Source: Leptotrichia hongkongensis (GTDB taxonomy: Bacteria; Fusobacteriota; Fusobacteriia; Fusobacteriales; Leptotrichiaceae). Taken from it: a stretch of 64,000 nucleotides of DNA. The position numbers and the translations under genes were made by a program. The notes below the pieces were generated by a model. It was not told the DNA's origin. It saw nothing but the letters and a program-made list of their open reading frames with translations, and ran no database searches. The stretch covers positions 1 through 64,000 of the forward strand of contig NZ_JBGORW010000010.1 of assembly GCF_041538065.1 (NCBI RefSeq), given 5' to 3'. This document shows positions 34,219-42,946 of this stretch, piece by piece; the stretch's first letter is position 1; the number at the start of each line of letters is the position of its first letter.

Positions 34219-35039
34219 AAAATGTAAACTACAAATATCCGCTTGAAGAAAAACAAGCCTTAAAAAATATTAATATTGAGATAAAAAAAGGCGAATTTTG
34301 GGCTGTAATTGGAAAAAACGGGAGCGGGAAAACGACATTTTGCAATATGTTGAGGCGGTTTGTGCCTGATTTTTATAAAGGGGAACTGACAGGGAAAATA
34401 ACGCTGGAAGATAAAGAACTGAAAGATTATTCTCAAAAGGAACTTGTTCAGAAGATTGGATTTGTATTTCAGAATCCGTTTACGCAAATTAGCGGAGTAA
34501 AAGATACCGTTTTTGAGGAAATTGCTTATGGGCTTGAAAATTTAGGATTAGAGAAAGAAGAAATAATTTCTAGGGTTGAAGAAATATTGAAACTGCTTGA
34601 AATTGAAAAGCTGCGTGATAGAAATCCATATGACTTGTCTGGTGGACAAAAGCAAAGAGTGGCACTTGCCTCAATTATCGCAATGGATCCTGATATTCTA
34701 GTTATTGACGAGCCAACTTCACAGCTTGATCCAAAAGGAACAGAAGATATTTTCAAAATTATAAATTTAATGGCAAATGAAGGAAAAACAATAATTTTGG
34801 TTGAGCATAAACTTGAACTTATTGCAGAATATGCCCAAAATATCCTTGTTCTTGATGAAGGAGAAATAATTTTGAGCGGAAAAGCGGAAGAAGTTTTAAA
34901 TAATAAAATCTTGCTAAAAAAGGAAATTGGAATGACACAATATTCTATACTTGCCTATGAACTTGAAAAAACAGGAAAAGTTGAGTTTGAAGAAATTCCT
35001 ATAACAAAGGAAAAGATAGTGGAATTATTGAAAAAATAA
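34200..35039 (+). CDS. ECF transporter ATPase 1 (canonical)
   Basis: Energy-coupling ATPase of about 279 residues. Walker A is GKNGSGKTTFCNML, the Q-loop is FVFQNPFTQISGV, the signature is LSGGQKQRVALA and Walker B is ILVIDEPTSQLDP. I place the start at ATG 34200, preceded by GGAGG; the longer frame from 34179 lacks a ribosome binding site. All catalytic motifs are intact, unlike the second ATPase of the operon. Confidence 0.9.
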   Translation: MGYFKIENVNYKYPLEEKQALKNINIEIKKGEFWAVIGKNGSGKTTFCNMLRRFVPDFYKGELTGKITLEDKELKDYSQKELVQKIGFVFQNPFTQISGVKDTVFEEIAYGLENLGLEKEEIISRVEEILKLLEIEKLRDRNPYDLSGGQKQRVALASIIAMDPDILVIDEPTSQLDPKGTEDIFKIINLMANEGKTIILVEHKLELIAEYAQNILVLDEGEIILSGKAEEVLNNKILLKKEIGMTQYSILAYELEKTGKVEFEEIPITKEKIVELLKK

Positions 35040-35085
35040 AAATTGTTAAGCAAATCTTAAAAATATTTATTTAAAAGGAAAAATT

Positions 35086-35649
35086 ATGAAACCAAAAAAT
35101 TTGAAAAATAGGATTGTTCTTGTAAAAGGCGATATTACCGAATATCCTGCTGATGTGATTGTCAATGCTGCAAATTCTTCCTTGCTTGGAGGCAGTGGTG
35201 TTGATGGTGCAATTCATAGAAAGGGCGGAAAAGAAATAACAGAAGATTGTATGAAAATACGTGCTTCTCAAGGGAAATGCAGCGTTGGGGAAGCTGTTAT
35301 TACAAGAGCAGGAAATATGCCATTTAAAAATGTAATTCATACAGTTGGACCTGTCTGGCAGTCAGGAAAAAATAATGAAGTAAAATTATTTTCAGAAAAA
35401 TTGTTAAAAAATGCCTATATTTCAAGTTTAGAATTGGCTGAAAAAAATAAACTGAAAAATATTTCCTTTCCAAATATCTCGACAGGAGTGTACAGATTTC
35501 CAAAAGATTTAGCAGCAAAAACGGCTATTAACGCTGTGATAGAATATTTGGAGAAAAATGATTTTATAGAAAAAGTAAATTTTGTATGTTTTGAAAATGA
35601 AAATTTTGAGATTTATAGAAAATTATTGGAAGAGAAAGGGATTTTATAA
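35086..35649 (+). CDS. Macrodomain protein, ADP-ribose binding/deacetylase type
   Basis: A single macrodomain of 187 residues of the YmdB/MacroD class, which binds ADP-ribose and hydrolyses O-acetyl-ADP-ribose or removes mono-ADP-ribose. Key segments are VKGDITEYPADVIVNAANSS (about 10-29), the loop LLGGSGVDGAIHRKGG, and the second ligand loop NISTGVYRFP (about 126-135). It lies between the two ATPase genes of an ECF importer with short gaps on the same strand, so it is probably co-transcribed. A link to an imported NAD-related compound is conceivable but unproven. Confidence 0.9.
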   Translation: MKPKNLKNRIVLVKGDITEYPADVIVNAANSSLLGGSGVDGAIHRKGGKEITEDCMKIRASQGKCSVGEAVITRAGNMPFKNVIHTVGPVWQSGKNNEVKLFSEKLLKNAYISSLELAEKNKLKNISFPNISTGVYRFPKDLAAKTAINAVIEYLEKNDFIEKVNFVCFENENFEIYRKLLEEKGIL

Positions 35650-35705
35650 AAAAATAAATATTTAAAGATAAATTGTTTAATAAAATTTTTAAAGGAGACA
35701 AAACT

Positions 35706-36503
35706 ATGAGTTTTATTACTGTAAAAAATTTGAATTTTAAATATCCCAATGGAACTGAAAATGTGCTTAATGATGTTTCTCTTGAAGTTAAAAAAGGGGA
35801 GAAAGTTGCGATTATCGGGCAAAATGGAGCTGGGAAGACAACGATGGTAAAAATGCTGAATGGATTGTTAAAGCCGGTAGGCGGAGATGTTGTTGTAGAT
35901 GGCTGGAATACAAAGAAATACACGGTTGCCAAAATGAGCCGAAAAGTCGGATATGTCTTTCAAAATCCAATGGATCAGATATTTCATAACAATGTTTACG
36001 ATGAAATAGCCTTTGGAGCAAAAAAATTAAAATATTCTCCTGACGAAACAAAAAAAATGGTAGAAAATGCCATAAAATTAACGGAACTTGAAAAATATCA
36101 AAAGGAAAATCCATATAATTTACCGTATTCCATGAGAAAATTTGTTACAATAGCCGCAGTAATTGCAATGGGATCAGATGTCATTATAATGGATGAGCCA
36201 ACAGCAGGTCAGGATTTTAGAGGAATGAGAGTTTTACATAATTTGATTGACGAACTTCAAAAGCAAGGGAAAACTATAATTACAATAACTCATGACATGG
36301 AATTTGTAGTAAAAAATTTTGATAGAGTAATTGTAATGACAAATGGAAAAGTTATCGCTGATGGAGATAAACGTGATATTTTCTGGCAATTTGACACATT
36401 AGAGAAAAGCATGGTGAAACAGCCATATATCAGTGATTTGGCTAAGGAAATGGAAATGGATGGAAAGGTTTTGTCTGTGGAGGAATTTGTGGAAAATTAT
36501 TAA
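35706..36503 (+). CDS. ECF transporter ATPase 2 with degenerate signature motif
   Basis: A 265-residue ABC ATPase of the EcfA type. Walker A (GQNGAGKTTMVKML), Q-loop (VFQNPMDQIFHNNVY), Walker B (VIIMDEPTAGQD) and switch His (ITHDMEF) are present. The signature, LSGGQ in the partner, reads LPYSMRKFVTIAA, so one of the two composite ATP sites is probably impaired. Start is ATG 35706, preceded by AAAGGAG; a longer frame from 35673 is less likely. It completes the ECF operon. Similar degenerate partners exist in heterodimeric ABC systems. Confidence 0.87.
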   Translation: MSFITVKNLNFKYPNGTENVLNDVSLEVKKGEKVAIIGQNGAGKTTMVKMLNGLLKPVGGDVVVDGWNTKKYTVAKMSRKVGYVFQNPMDQIFHNNVYDEIAFGAKKLKYSPDETKKMVENAIKLTELEKYQKENPYNLPYSMRKFVTIAAVIAMGSDVIIMDEPTAGQDFRGMRVLHNLIDELQKQGKTIITITHDMEFVVKNFDRVIVMTNGKVIADGDKRDIFWQFDTLEKSMVKQPYISDLAKEMEMDGKVLSVEEFVENY

Positions 36504-36599
36504 ATATGTATTAGTTGTCTTTAATAAAATGAAAAATTATACAAATTAAAATAATTAAGATTTTGATTTTAAAAATAGATAGAGTAAAAAAATAGAATT

Positions 36600-36830
36600 A
36601 AGCGGGAAACAATATCATTCAGCTTTTTTATTTTTTATTTTCGTAGGATTGCTCATTGCCGCAAAACCTTACCTTGCAATAAAGGTTTATCCTAATAATT
36701 AAAATTATGGCAAGATTGCTATGCAATAACCTATGGCTAGTCTACGACATTTTTCTGTACTGACAAAAAACTCGCTATGCTCAAACAGTTTTGCCAGCAC
36801 AGAAAAATGCTCCGACGGATTAGTTCATAT
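36600..36830. repeat. Structured palindromic intergenic element
   Basis: A comparatively GC-rich patch within a 522-bp gap. It contains a 21-bp imperfect palindrome, 36748-36768 with 36789-36809 (CATTTTTCTGT...ACAGAAAAATG). The two mismatches become G-U pairs only on the minus-strand RNA. The loop holds CTCGCTATGCTC. To its left are two related segments (TTGCAATAAAGGTTTAT and TGCAATAACCTATGG) and CGTAGGATTGC/CGTAGACTAGC pairs. It looks like a non-autonomous mobile or structured RNA repeat. The plus-strand ORF through it is not credible. The remainder of the 36504-37025 gap shows no gene. Confidence 0.55.
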
Positions 36831-37025
36831 TAAACTCTGTTTAAAAAATAAAAATTATATCTTAAATTACTTGAAAATATTAGGTTTATATCCTTTATTT
36901 AGAAAAGTTTTTAATAAATTCGTTATTTAAATGGGGTTTAGTATAACATAATCTATTAGAAATTTGGGTTGTTCCTAAACCAATTTATAAGCTTTATTAG
37001 TTTACAAGATACTGATTAAAAATTT

Positions 37026-37901
37026 TTATAATTCAATTTCCCTGTTTTTATCAATCTTTCTGAAAATATCTGTATTTTTGAGCTTTTCTACATTTCTTTT
37101 CTTTTGGCTTTTGTTTTCAATATTATTATTTATTGTAGTTATCATCATAAACAAAAATTTTTCCTGTCCAAAATTATAGTTTTTTACCTCATTACTTGCA
37201 GAAAGTGTTGCAATATTATTTAAATAATAATCGATTCCCTTTTGGAATTCATTTTTTTCAACAAAATTTCGAATATTTAAAAAATGTAAACTTAACTTGT
37301 AGGAATAAATTTCTTCATCTGACATTGTAAATTTATCAGTTTCACTTTTATTGCTCAAAAGTTTTAGAGTTTCATCTATTTCAGGCTTTAAGTTTTTTAC
37401 GCCATTATCATTGGCTTCTTCCTGTAATTTTATAAGTTTTAAAAATAAAGAATTTGGATATTTTTTGTTTATTTGATTAATAATTTTATTTTTCTCATCT
37501 ATATCTTCAATATTTCCATAATAAGTGACTTTCATGCTCCAAATTTCATAATCTGTTGGATTAGCCTTTTCAAAAATATCCATATATTTTTTTCCATTTT
37601 TTATATTTTTCAAGTAAAGACTTGCCAAATAAGTTTCAGCGATTTTTCCTGCTACGATATAATTATTTCTATCCTTTTCAAGCAAATTTTCCAGTTTTTC
37701 CAAATATTCTGCTCCATCAATACCCGCAGTTTCAAAAAGCATTCCATCGCCAATTTCTTCATCAAGTTTAATTGTTTCTTCAATAATTTCACGTTTAATC
37801 CCTTTTGCACTCAGTTTTTTATAAATAATACTGCTTACATTTTCTGCATTTCCAAAAATTCCAAATGCTAAAAATAATAAAATAGTCGTTAATTTTTTCA
37901 T
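37026..37901 (-). CDS. Secreted protein of unknown function, helical repeat-like
   Basis: A 291-residue protein with signal peptide MKKLTTILLFLAFGIFGNA. The mature part is rich in Lys, Glu, Asn and Leu and predicted helical, with spacing reminiscent of TPR-like repeats (for example YIVAGKIAETYLASLYLKNI and KYPNSLFLKLIKLQEEAND), but I see no consensus good enough to claim TPR. It follows the membrane protein gene at 37935 by about 33 nt, probably in one transcript. No family recognised. Confidence 0.65.
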   Translation of the reverse strand: MKKLTTILLFLAFGIFGNAENVSSIIYKKLSAKGIKREIIEETIKLDEEIGDGMLFETAGIDGAEYLEKLENLLEKDRNNYIVAGKIAETYLASLYLKNIKNGKKYMDIFEKANPTDYEIWSMKVTYYGNIEDIDEKNKIINQINKKYPNSLFLKLIKLQEEANDNGVKNLKPEIDETLKLLSNKSETDKFTMSDEEIYSYKLSLHFLNIRNFVEKNEFQKGIDYYLNNIATLSASNEVKNYNFGQEKFLFMMITTINNNIENKSQKKRNVEKLKNTDIFRKIDKNREIEL

Positions 37902-37934
37902 TTTATTTATATCCTTTCTTTTTGTTTAAAATAT

Positions 37935-38645
37935 CTAATTTTGAGGAATAAGTTCCAAAGATTTCTCTATTTCAATTGTTCTATCAACATCTTTTTTGTA
38001 TGTAACACCTAACTTGTAGTAATGATTTTCTTTCATTTTCAAAAAACTCCATCCGTAGTCTTTTTTCTCAATTACCAGATACTGTCCTTTCTCATTGGAT
38101 AAAGTTGTCTTTATTTTAGGTTCTTCTACTTTATCTGTACTCTTGTAATCCCACAAAATCTCAAAATAATTTGTAGAACCCAAAATCCATTTTTTTACAT
38201 CTCCTGTATTTTCAAGCTTTTTCCCATTTACATAAAGTTCCTTGCTATTTGAAATAATTTTTCTAATTTCTTTCAAATCCCTAACATAACTTGGCAACTG
38301 AAATATATTTATATTAATTAGAGTTATTACAATTAGACAAACTGATACGCAGCCCATCTTTAAATAAAAAATTTTCTTTTTTAACTTCTCTTTTCGTAAA
38401 ATTTCCTCAAAATCTTGGAGTTCTTCATATTCTTTTTCATACTCATTCACAAAATCCTTTTTTGTTTCCAAATAAAACTTTAAAATTCCAAAAATAACTA
38501 TTAACCAAATAGATATAATATTTTTATTAATTTTTAAAAATCCTATTATAACCGGAATAACTACATACATTAAACTATTCATCAAAGTAAACAGATATCT
38601 TTTTATCTTTTCCCTTTTAATTTGATACTCATCATAAACATACAT
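37935..38645 (-). CDS. Membrane protein of unknown function
   Basis: A 236-residue protein with two close N-terminal membrane helices (about 17-35 and 43-60), a short charged cytoplasmic segment (EEYEELQDFEEILRKEKLKKK), a third helix (about 98-114) and a C-terminal extracytoplasmic domain of about 115 residues. It precedes the secreted protein gene in the same orientation. AGGAG sits before the ATG. I recognise no domain. Confidence 0.65.
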   Translation of the reverse strand: MYVYDEYQIKREKIKRYLFTLMNSLMYVVIPVIIGFLKINKNIISIWLIVIFGILKFYLETKKDFVNEYEKEYEELQDFEEILRKEKLKKKIFYLKMGCVSVCLIVITLININIFQLPSYVRDLKEIRKIISNSKELYVNGKKLENTGDVKKWILGSTNYFEILWDYKSTDKVEEPKIKTTLSNEKGQYLVIEKKDYGWSFLKMKENHYYKLGVTYKKDVDRTIEIEKSLELIPQN

Positions 38646-38751
38646 ATTTTTAATCTCCTAATATTAAAAATCGTTTTTTAAATATTTTACAATATTAACA
38701 AAAATTTTTCAAATTAATTTACAAAAAAGGAGATAACACAAAAATTTGTAA

Positions 38752-38780
38752 TTGCAAAAAAAATAATATTATATTATAAT
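38752..38780 (+). promoter_or_regulatory. Sigma-70 promoter of the alpha/beta hydrolase
   Basis: TTGCAA (38752-38757) and TATAAT (38775-38780), 17 nt apart, 68 nt before the ATG. Confidence 0.65.
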
Positions 38781-38848
38781 GAATATATACTTATTTAAAA
38801 TTACTGAAAAACTAAGTATTTGATAATATTTTTTCAGAAAGGAACATA

Positions 38849-39739
38849 ATGGAAAAGCAGTATTTTGAGAGTTTTGATAATAAAAAAATTCCTTATTTAT
38901 TTTTTGAGTCAAAAAGAGAAAGATATAAAAACAATATTGTAATATTTCATGGAATGATAGAGCCTATTGACAGATATGCTGAATTTGCAGAATTTTTGGC
39001 TTCTAATGGATATAATGTGTTTGTTATGGAAATTCGTAGCCATGGCGAGCTAAAGGACGGTGAAATTGGAGATTTTGGAAAAGGCGGTATAAAGTCTGTT
39101 TTTAAAGATATTGACAACTTTTTTACAAAAATTCTAAGTAAAGTTGGAGCAACTCCAAGCAATACAACGATTCTCGGACATAGCATGGGAGCTCTTATTG
39201 GAATACAATGGGGAATAAAAAATAAATACAAATACTTTATTTTGTCAGCTTTCCCTCTAAAAACTCAATTAGAAGTTATCGGTGGAAAAATTGCTACTCT
39301 TTTGGAAAGAATTATTTTCAGAAAAGTTTCTGCATTTAACAAAATTTTTGAAAAATGGAATACATACTTTGAGCCAAATGTAACAAAATTTGATTGGTTG
39401 ACAAGAGATGAAATTGAAAATAAAAAATATGAAGATAACGAACTTTGTGGCTATTCTGTAACACCAAAGTTTTTTTCTGGAATTTTTTCCACAATGGCAT
39501 TTATCAACAAAAATTACAAAAAATTAGATGAACACACAAAAATATTGGCTATTTACGGAACTGATGACAAAGCGATTGATATTCCATATATCAGTAAAAT
39601 TTTTAATATATTAAGAAAGAAAAAAAGAAGAATAAATATTCTTGAAAATAAGAATGGAAGGCACGAATCTCTTAATGAAACAAATAAACACGAAATTTAT
39701 GATGAAATTTTAAAATGGTTAAATGCAAAAGATTTTTAA
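38849..39739 (+). CDS. Alpha/beta hydrolase, monoacylglycerol-lipase-like
   Basis: A 296-residue cytoplasmic hydrolase of the serine lysophospholipase/YtpA type. The oxyanion region is IVIFHGMIEPIDRY (about 31-44), the nucleophile elbow GHSMGALIG holds the catalytic Ser (about 112), the acid is probably in IYGTDDKAIDI (about 236), and the His in NGRHESLNE (about 274). It has its own promoter. Substrate is probably a lipid or other ester; not resolved. Confidence 0.85.
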   Translation: MEKQYFESFDNKKIPYLFFESKRERYKNNIVIFHGMIEPIDRYAEFAEFLASNGYNVFVMEIRSHGELKDGEIGDFGKGGIKSVFKDIDNFFTKILSKVGATPSNTTILGHSMGALIGIQWGIKNKYKYFILSAFPLKTQLEVIGGKIATLLERIIFRKVSAFNKIFEKWNTYFEPNVTKFDWLTRDEIENKKYEDNELCGYSVTPKFFSGIFSTMAFINKNYKKLDEHTKILAIYGTDDKAIDIPYISKIFNILRKKKRRINILENKNGRHESLNETNKHEIYDEILKWLNAKDF

Positions 39740-39796
39740 TTTATAACAAAAAATTTAAAAAAATTGCAAAAAATAATAAATTTTTATCGAAAAATA

Positions 39797-39805
39797 TGAT
39801 ATAAT
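39797..39805 (+). promoter_or_regulatory. Extended -10 promoter of the second mreB
   Basis: TGATATAAT is a consensus extended -10 element 29 nt before the ATG; no good -35 is present. The same TGATATAAT box recurs before the livK genes and at 51099. Confidence 0.6.
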
Positions 39806-39834
39806 TAAAGAAGTTAATTTTAATAGGAGGAAAA

Positions 39835-40866
39835 ATGGGCGTATTTGATTTTGTAAAAATATTTAGAGTAAACAAAAGTATCTCAATAGACTTGGGAACT
39901 GCAAATATATTAATTTACGATAAGCAAAAGAAAAAAATAGTATTGAACGAACCATCTGTGGTTGCAAAAGATAGAAAAACTGGAAAATTAATTGCAGTTG
40001 GAAGAGAAGCTAGAGAAATGTTAGGAAAAACTCCTGACAGCATCGAAGCTATCAAGCCTTTACAAGATGGAGTTATTGCAGATATTGACTCAACAAAGGA
40101 AATGATTACATATTTTATTCATAAGATTTATGGAAATTCATTGTTCAAGCCAGAAGTAATGATTTGTGTACCAATTGAAGTTACAAGTGTAGAAAGAAAA
40201 GCCTTGTTTGATGCAGTAAAAGGTGCTAAAAAAATATATATTATTGAAGAAGGAAGAGCCGCTATCATTGGTTCAGGCGTAAATATTTCACAACCTGAAG
40301 GAAGCATGGTAATTGATATAGGTGGAGGTTCTACTGATATTGCAATTCTTTCACTTGATGAAATTATCGCAAGTAAATCAATCAGAATCGCTGGAAACAG
40401 ATTTGATGAAGATATCGTGAGATATGTAAAAAGAAAATACAACTTACTAATCGGAGACAGAACTGCTGAAAAAATAAAAAAAGAAATGGCTACGGCATTA
40501 AAAGTTCAGTCGCCTGAAGTTATGGAAATAAAAGGTAGAGATTTGGAATCTGGTATTCCTAACACTGTAGAAATCAACGCAAACGAAATTTACGAAGCTA
40601 TCGAAGATTCTTTATTCCAAATTGTAAACTCTACAAAAGAAGTTCTTGAAAAATGTCCTCCTGAATTGGCAGCAGACATTTTAGATAATGGAATTGTAAT
40701 GACTGGTGGAGGTTCATTAATCAAAAACTTTATTGATATGATGGAAAAAGAAGTTGGAATCAAAGTATTCTTATCTCCAAATCCACTAGATTCAGTAGTT
40801 TTAGGTGGAGGAGCCGCATTTGACAACAAAAAATTATTAAGAACTCTTCAAATGAGAGAAAATTAA
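39835..40866 (+). CDS. MreB/Mbl-type bacterial actin (paralogue 2)
   Basis: A 343-residue actin homologue. It has phosphate-1 ISIDLGTANILIYDKQ (about 16-31), phosphate-2 MVIDIGGGSTDIAILS (about 158-173), and the adenosine loop GIVMTGGGSLIKNF (about 284-297). The surrounding sequence differs widely from the MreB at 21170, for example EEGRAAIIGSGVNIS where MreB has EEPIAAAIGVGIDL, so the P/A of the hinge is lost. It may play an Mbl/MreBH-like role in cell shape. It is followed by holB. Confidence 0.9.
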   Translation: MGVFDFVKIFRVNKSISIDLGTANILIYDKQKKKIVLNEPSVVAKDRKTGKLIAVGREAREMLGKTPDSIEAIKPLQDGVIADIDSTKEMITYFIHKIYGNSLFKPEVMICVPIEVTSVERKALFDAVKGAKKIYIIEEGRAAIIGSGVNISQPEGSMVIDIGGGSTDIAILSLDEIIASKSIRIAGNRFDEDIVRYVKRKYNLLIGDRTAEKIKKEMATALKVQSPEVMEIKGRDLESGIPNTVEINANEIYEAIEDSLFQIVNSTKEVLEKCPPELAADILDNGIVMTGGGSLIKNFIDMMEKEVGIKVFLSPNPLDSVVLGGGAAFDNKKLLRTLQMREN

Positions 40867-40903
40867 TATTTGCTGTTAACAAAAAAAGAGAAAAAGAGAA
40901 AAA

Positions 40904-41857
40904 ATGAAATTACAGGAAATAACTGAAAAATTTAAAAATGAAATAAATCAAGATAAAATAAGCGCAAGTTACCTCTTTTATGGTGATAAGAGAGTTGACT
41001 TGCTTTCTTATGCACTAATGTTCTCAAAAATGATTATGACAAAGAATGTGCAGAATGAGGCTGAAAAAGAAAAAATTGAACGGATTATTGATAACTTCCA
41101 GCATCCTGACATTGAAATAATAAATAAAAATAATGAAAACATAAAAATTGACGAAGTACGTGAAATCATCTATTCATCAATAGAATCTTCTTTTAATTCG
41201 CCAAAAAAAATATTTATTCTGTGCGGAATCGAAAATTTACGAAAAGAATCTTCAAACGCACTTTTAAAAATCTTGGAAGAGCCGCCACAAAACGTATATT
41301 TCATACTTCTATCAAGAACATTAAACATCATTTCCACAATCAAATCCCGTACAATCAAATTTCATCTATCTGGAATGAATAACGATGAACTGGGAGTAAG
41401 CAAGGAAATCTACTATTTCTTTGATGGAAATGAAAACGATATTTTAGAATTTAAAAAACAAAATCTCTCACTTGATAATATTCAGTTTCAAATTAACACT
41501 GTGGAAGATATTTTACAAATTATTTTTGAAATGAAAAATTACACAACTGGAGAACTGGTTATAAAAAATAATCTAGATCTGACTATAAAATATAATAAAA
41601 GTATCGAATTGTTATCACAGCGAATACGTTTCTGGGATATTGAAAACGTATATTTTTTTATAAATGAAATCGAAAATGAACTAAAAAAGGAAAAGGAATT
41701 TCTGATAAATTTCCTTTCAAAAATTATTATAAATGTAAAACATTCTCTAGATGCAGACGAATTGAAAAAATTGATAAATTTGAAAAACAGTATTAGAAGC
41801 AATGTAAATGTGAAAAGTGTGATTTTTAACTTTTTTGATATTTTACAAAATTTTTAG
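40904..41857 (+). CDS. holB: DNA polymerase III delta' subunit
   Basis: A clamp-loader AAA+ family protein of 317 residues. Visible are SASYLFYGDKRVDLLSYAL at the degenerate nucleotide site, DEVREIIYSSIESSFNSPKK with the following IFILCGIENLRKESSNALLK, and LEEPPQNVYFILLSRTLNII, all typical of delta'. Walker A is lost, as usual in delta'. The zinc cysteines found in many HolB are absent. It lies 37 nt after the second mreB and may share its transcript. Confidence 0.85.
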   Translation: MKLQEITEKFKNEINQDKISASYLFYGDKRVDLLSYALMFSKMIMTKNVQNEAEKEKIERIIDNFQHPDIEIINKNNENIKIDEVREIIYSSIESSFNSPKKIFILCGIENLRKESSNALLKILEEPPQNVYFILLSRTLNIISTIKSRTIKFHLSGMNNDELGVSKEIYYFFDGNENDILEFKKQNLSLDNIQFQINTVEDILQIIFEMKNYTTGELVIKNNLDLTIKYNKSIELLSQRIRFWDIENVYFFINEIENELKKEKEFLINFLSKIIINVKHSLDADELKKLINLKNSIRSNVNVKSVIFNFFDILQNF

Positions 41858-41882
41858 AACTTATTGAATAAAATTAATAATA

Positions 41883-41930
41883 ATACTAAATCCCCATTTA
41901 AAAATAGGAATATATTTTTATAATGGGGAT
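41883..41930 (+). repeat. Short dispersed repeat family 2, copy B (palindromic)
   Basis: ATCCCCATT (41890-41898) and AATGGGGAT (41922-41930) form a perfect 9-bp inverted repeat. The left half matches 26686-26724. It lies between convergent holB and the AraC gene and could act as a bidirectional stop. Confidence 0.6.
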
Positions 41931-42006
41931 ATTTAATAACTAATTTATAATCATTCAATTAAATTATTTTTTAGATATTTTGATTAATAAATATTTTCTT
42001 ATATTA

Positions 42007-42867
42007 TTATATTTTTTCTTTTACTATCGGAACCCAAAGTTCCATTTCATAGTCAGGACTATACATATTCCCTTCACCATAAACTTCAAAATCAGGTGTC
42101 TCAGCATGTCTGTAACCTTGTTCCGGGAAAAATGTCCCTGTCACATATTTCCATCCTTCATGAATGCAATTTGGAACAATTCCCTTCAATTTTACTACAG
42201 CATATTCAGCTTCTGGAACTTCAAGTATATTAAGTCCCAAATCGTTTGCTTCGGTAACATTTTGAATATCGTATCCAGCCATATAATTTACAGTAAACTT
42301 GCTTTCACAATTTTCATTTTTCTCAATTTCATAGCAAGCTCCATAACTTTGTCCATTTCCTAAATTTTCTAATTTTTCTGGAGATACTTTTTTAAAAAGT
42401 TTATCCCAAACATTAGGAAAATTACCGCCTTCTTCAATTCTTTCTGCTAAGCCTGCTATTTTAAAAGCCGATTTTTTCATAACTTTGATGTCCATATTTT
42501 TTCCTCCTTCAATACTTAAAGATAATCTTATAGGAGAAAAAATTTGAAATGCACTTCCTTTTCTGACTTCCTTTGGCGTGTGCCCATGAAATTTTTTGAA
42601 TGCCAAGGAAAATGAATCTTGAGATTCATAGCCGTATTTAAAGGCTATTTCTATTATCTTTTCATCGCTTTCACGTAAATCTATCGCAGCACAGCTCAAC
42701 TTTCTAAAGCGAACATACTCACTTAACGGATAATCCACCATAATTGAAAACATTCTGCTAAACAGCGGATACGAATACCCAGAAAGCAATGCAATCTTTC
42801 TCTCGTCAATTCTGTCAGTCAAGGTTTCTTCGATATATTTCATCGTTTCATTAAATGCCTTAATCAT
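42007..42867 (-). CDS. AraC-family regulator with GyrI-like effector domain
   Basis: A 286-residue regulator. The N-terminal 105 residues carry two helix-turn-helix units of AraC type (ALLSGYSYPLFSRMFSIMVD and IEIAFKYGYESQDSFSLAFK, ending FHGHTPKEVR). The C-terminal half from about 128 (MDIKVMKKSAFKIAGLAERI) is a GyrI/AraC effector-binding domain for small hydrophobic ligands, ending MELWVPIVKEK. Rob/BmrR-like drug or metabolite sensing is the usual role. AGGAGG precedes the ATG. Its targets are not evident; no efflux pump is adjacent. Confidence 0.88.
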   Translation of the reverse strand: MIKAFNETMKYIEETLTDRIDERKIALLSGYSYPLFSRMFSIMVDYPLSEYVRFRKLSCAAIDLRESDEKIIEIAFKYGYESQDSFSLAFKKFHGHTPKEVRKGSAFQIFSPIRLSLSIEGGKNMDIKVMKKSAFKIAGLAERIEEGGNFPNVWDKLFKKVSPEKLENLGNGQSYGACYEIEKNENCESKFTVNYMAGYDIQNVTEANDLGLNILEVPEAEYAVVKLKGIVPNCIHEGWKYVTGTFFPEQGYRHAETPDFEVYGEGNMYSPDYEMELWVPIVKEKI

Positions 42868-42946
42868 ATATTTTCCCTCCTTACACTAAAAGTATATATG
42901 ATTTTTCGACTTTTTTCCCAATAATTCCTGTACAAATTTTATAGTT

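Noticed and set aside
36733..36930. 65-codon plus-strand ORF in the palindromic element
   Set aside because: It runs through the palindrome, has no ribosome binding site and no protein-like composition.
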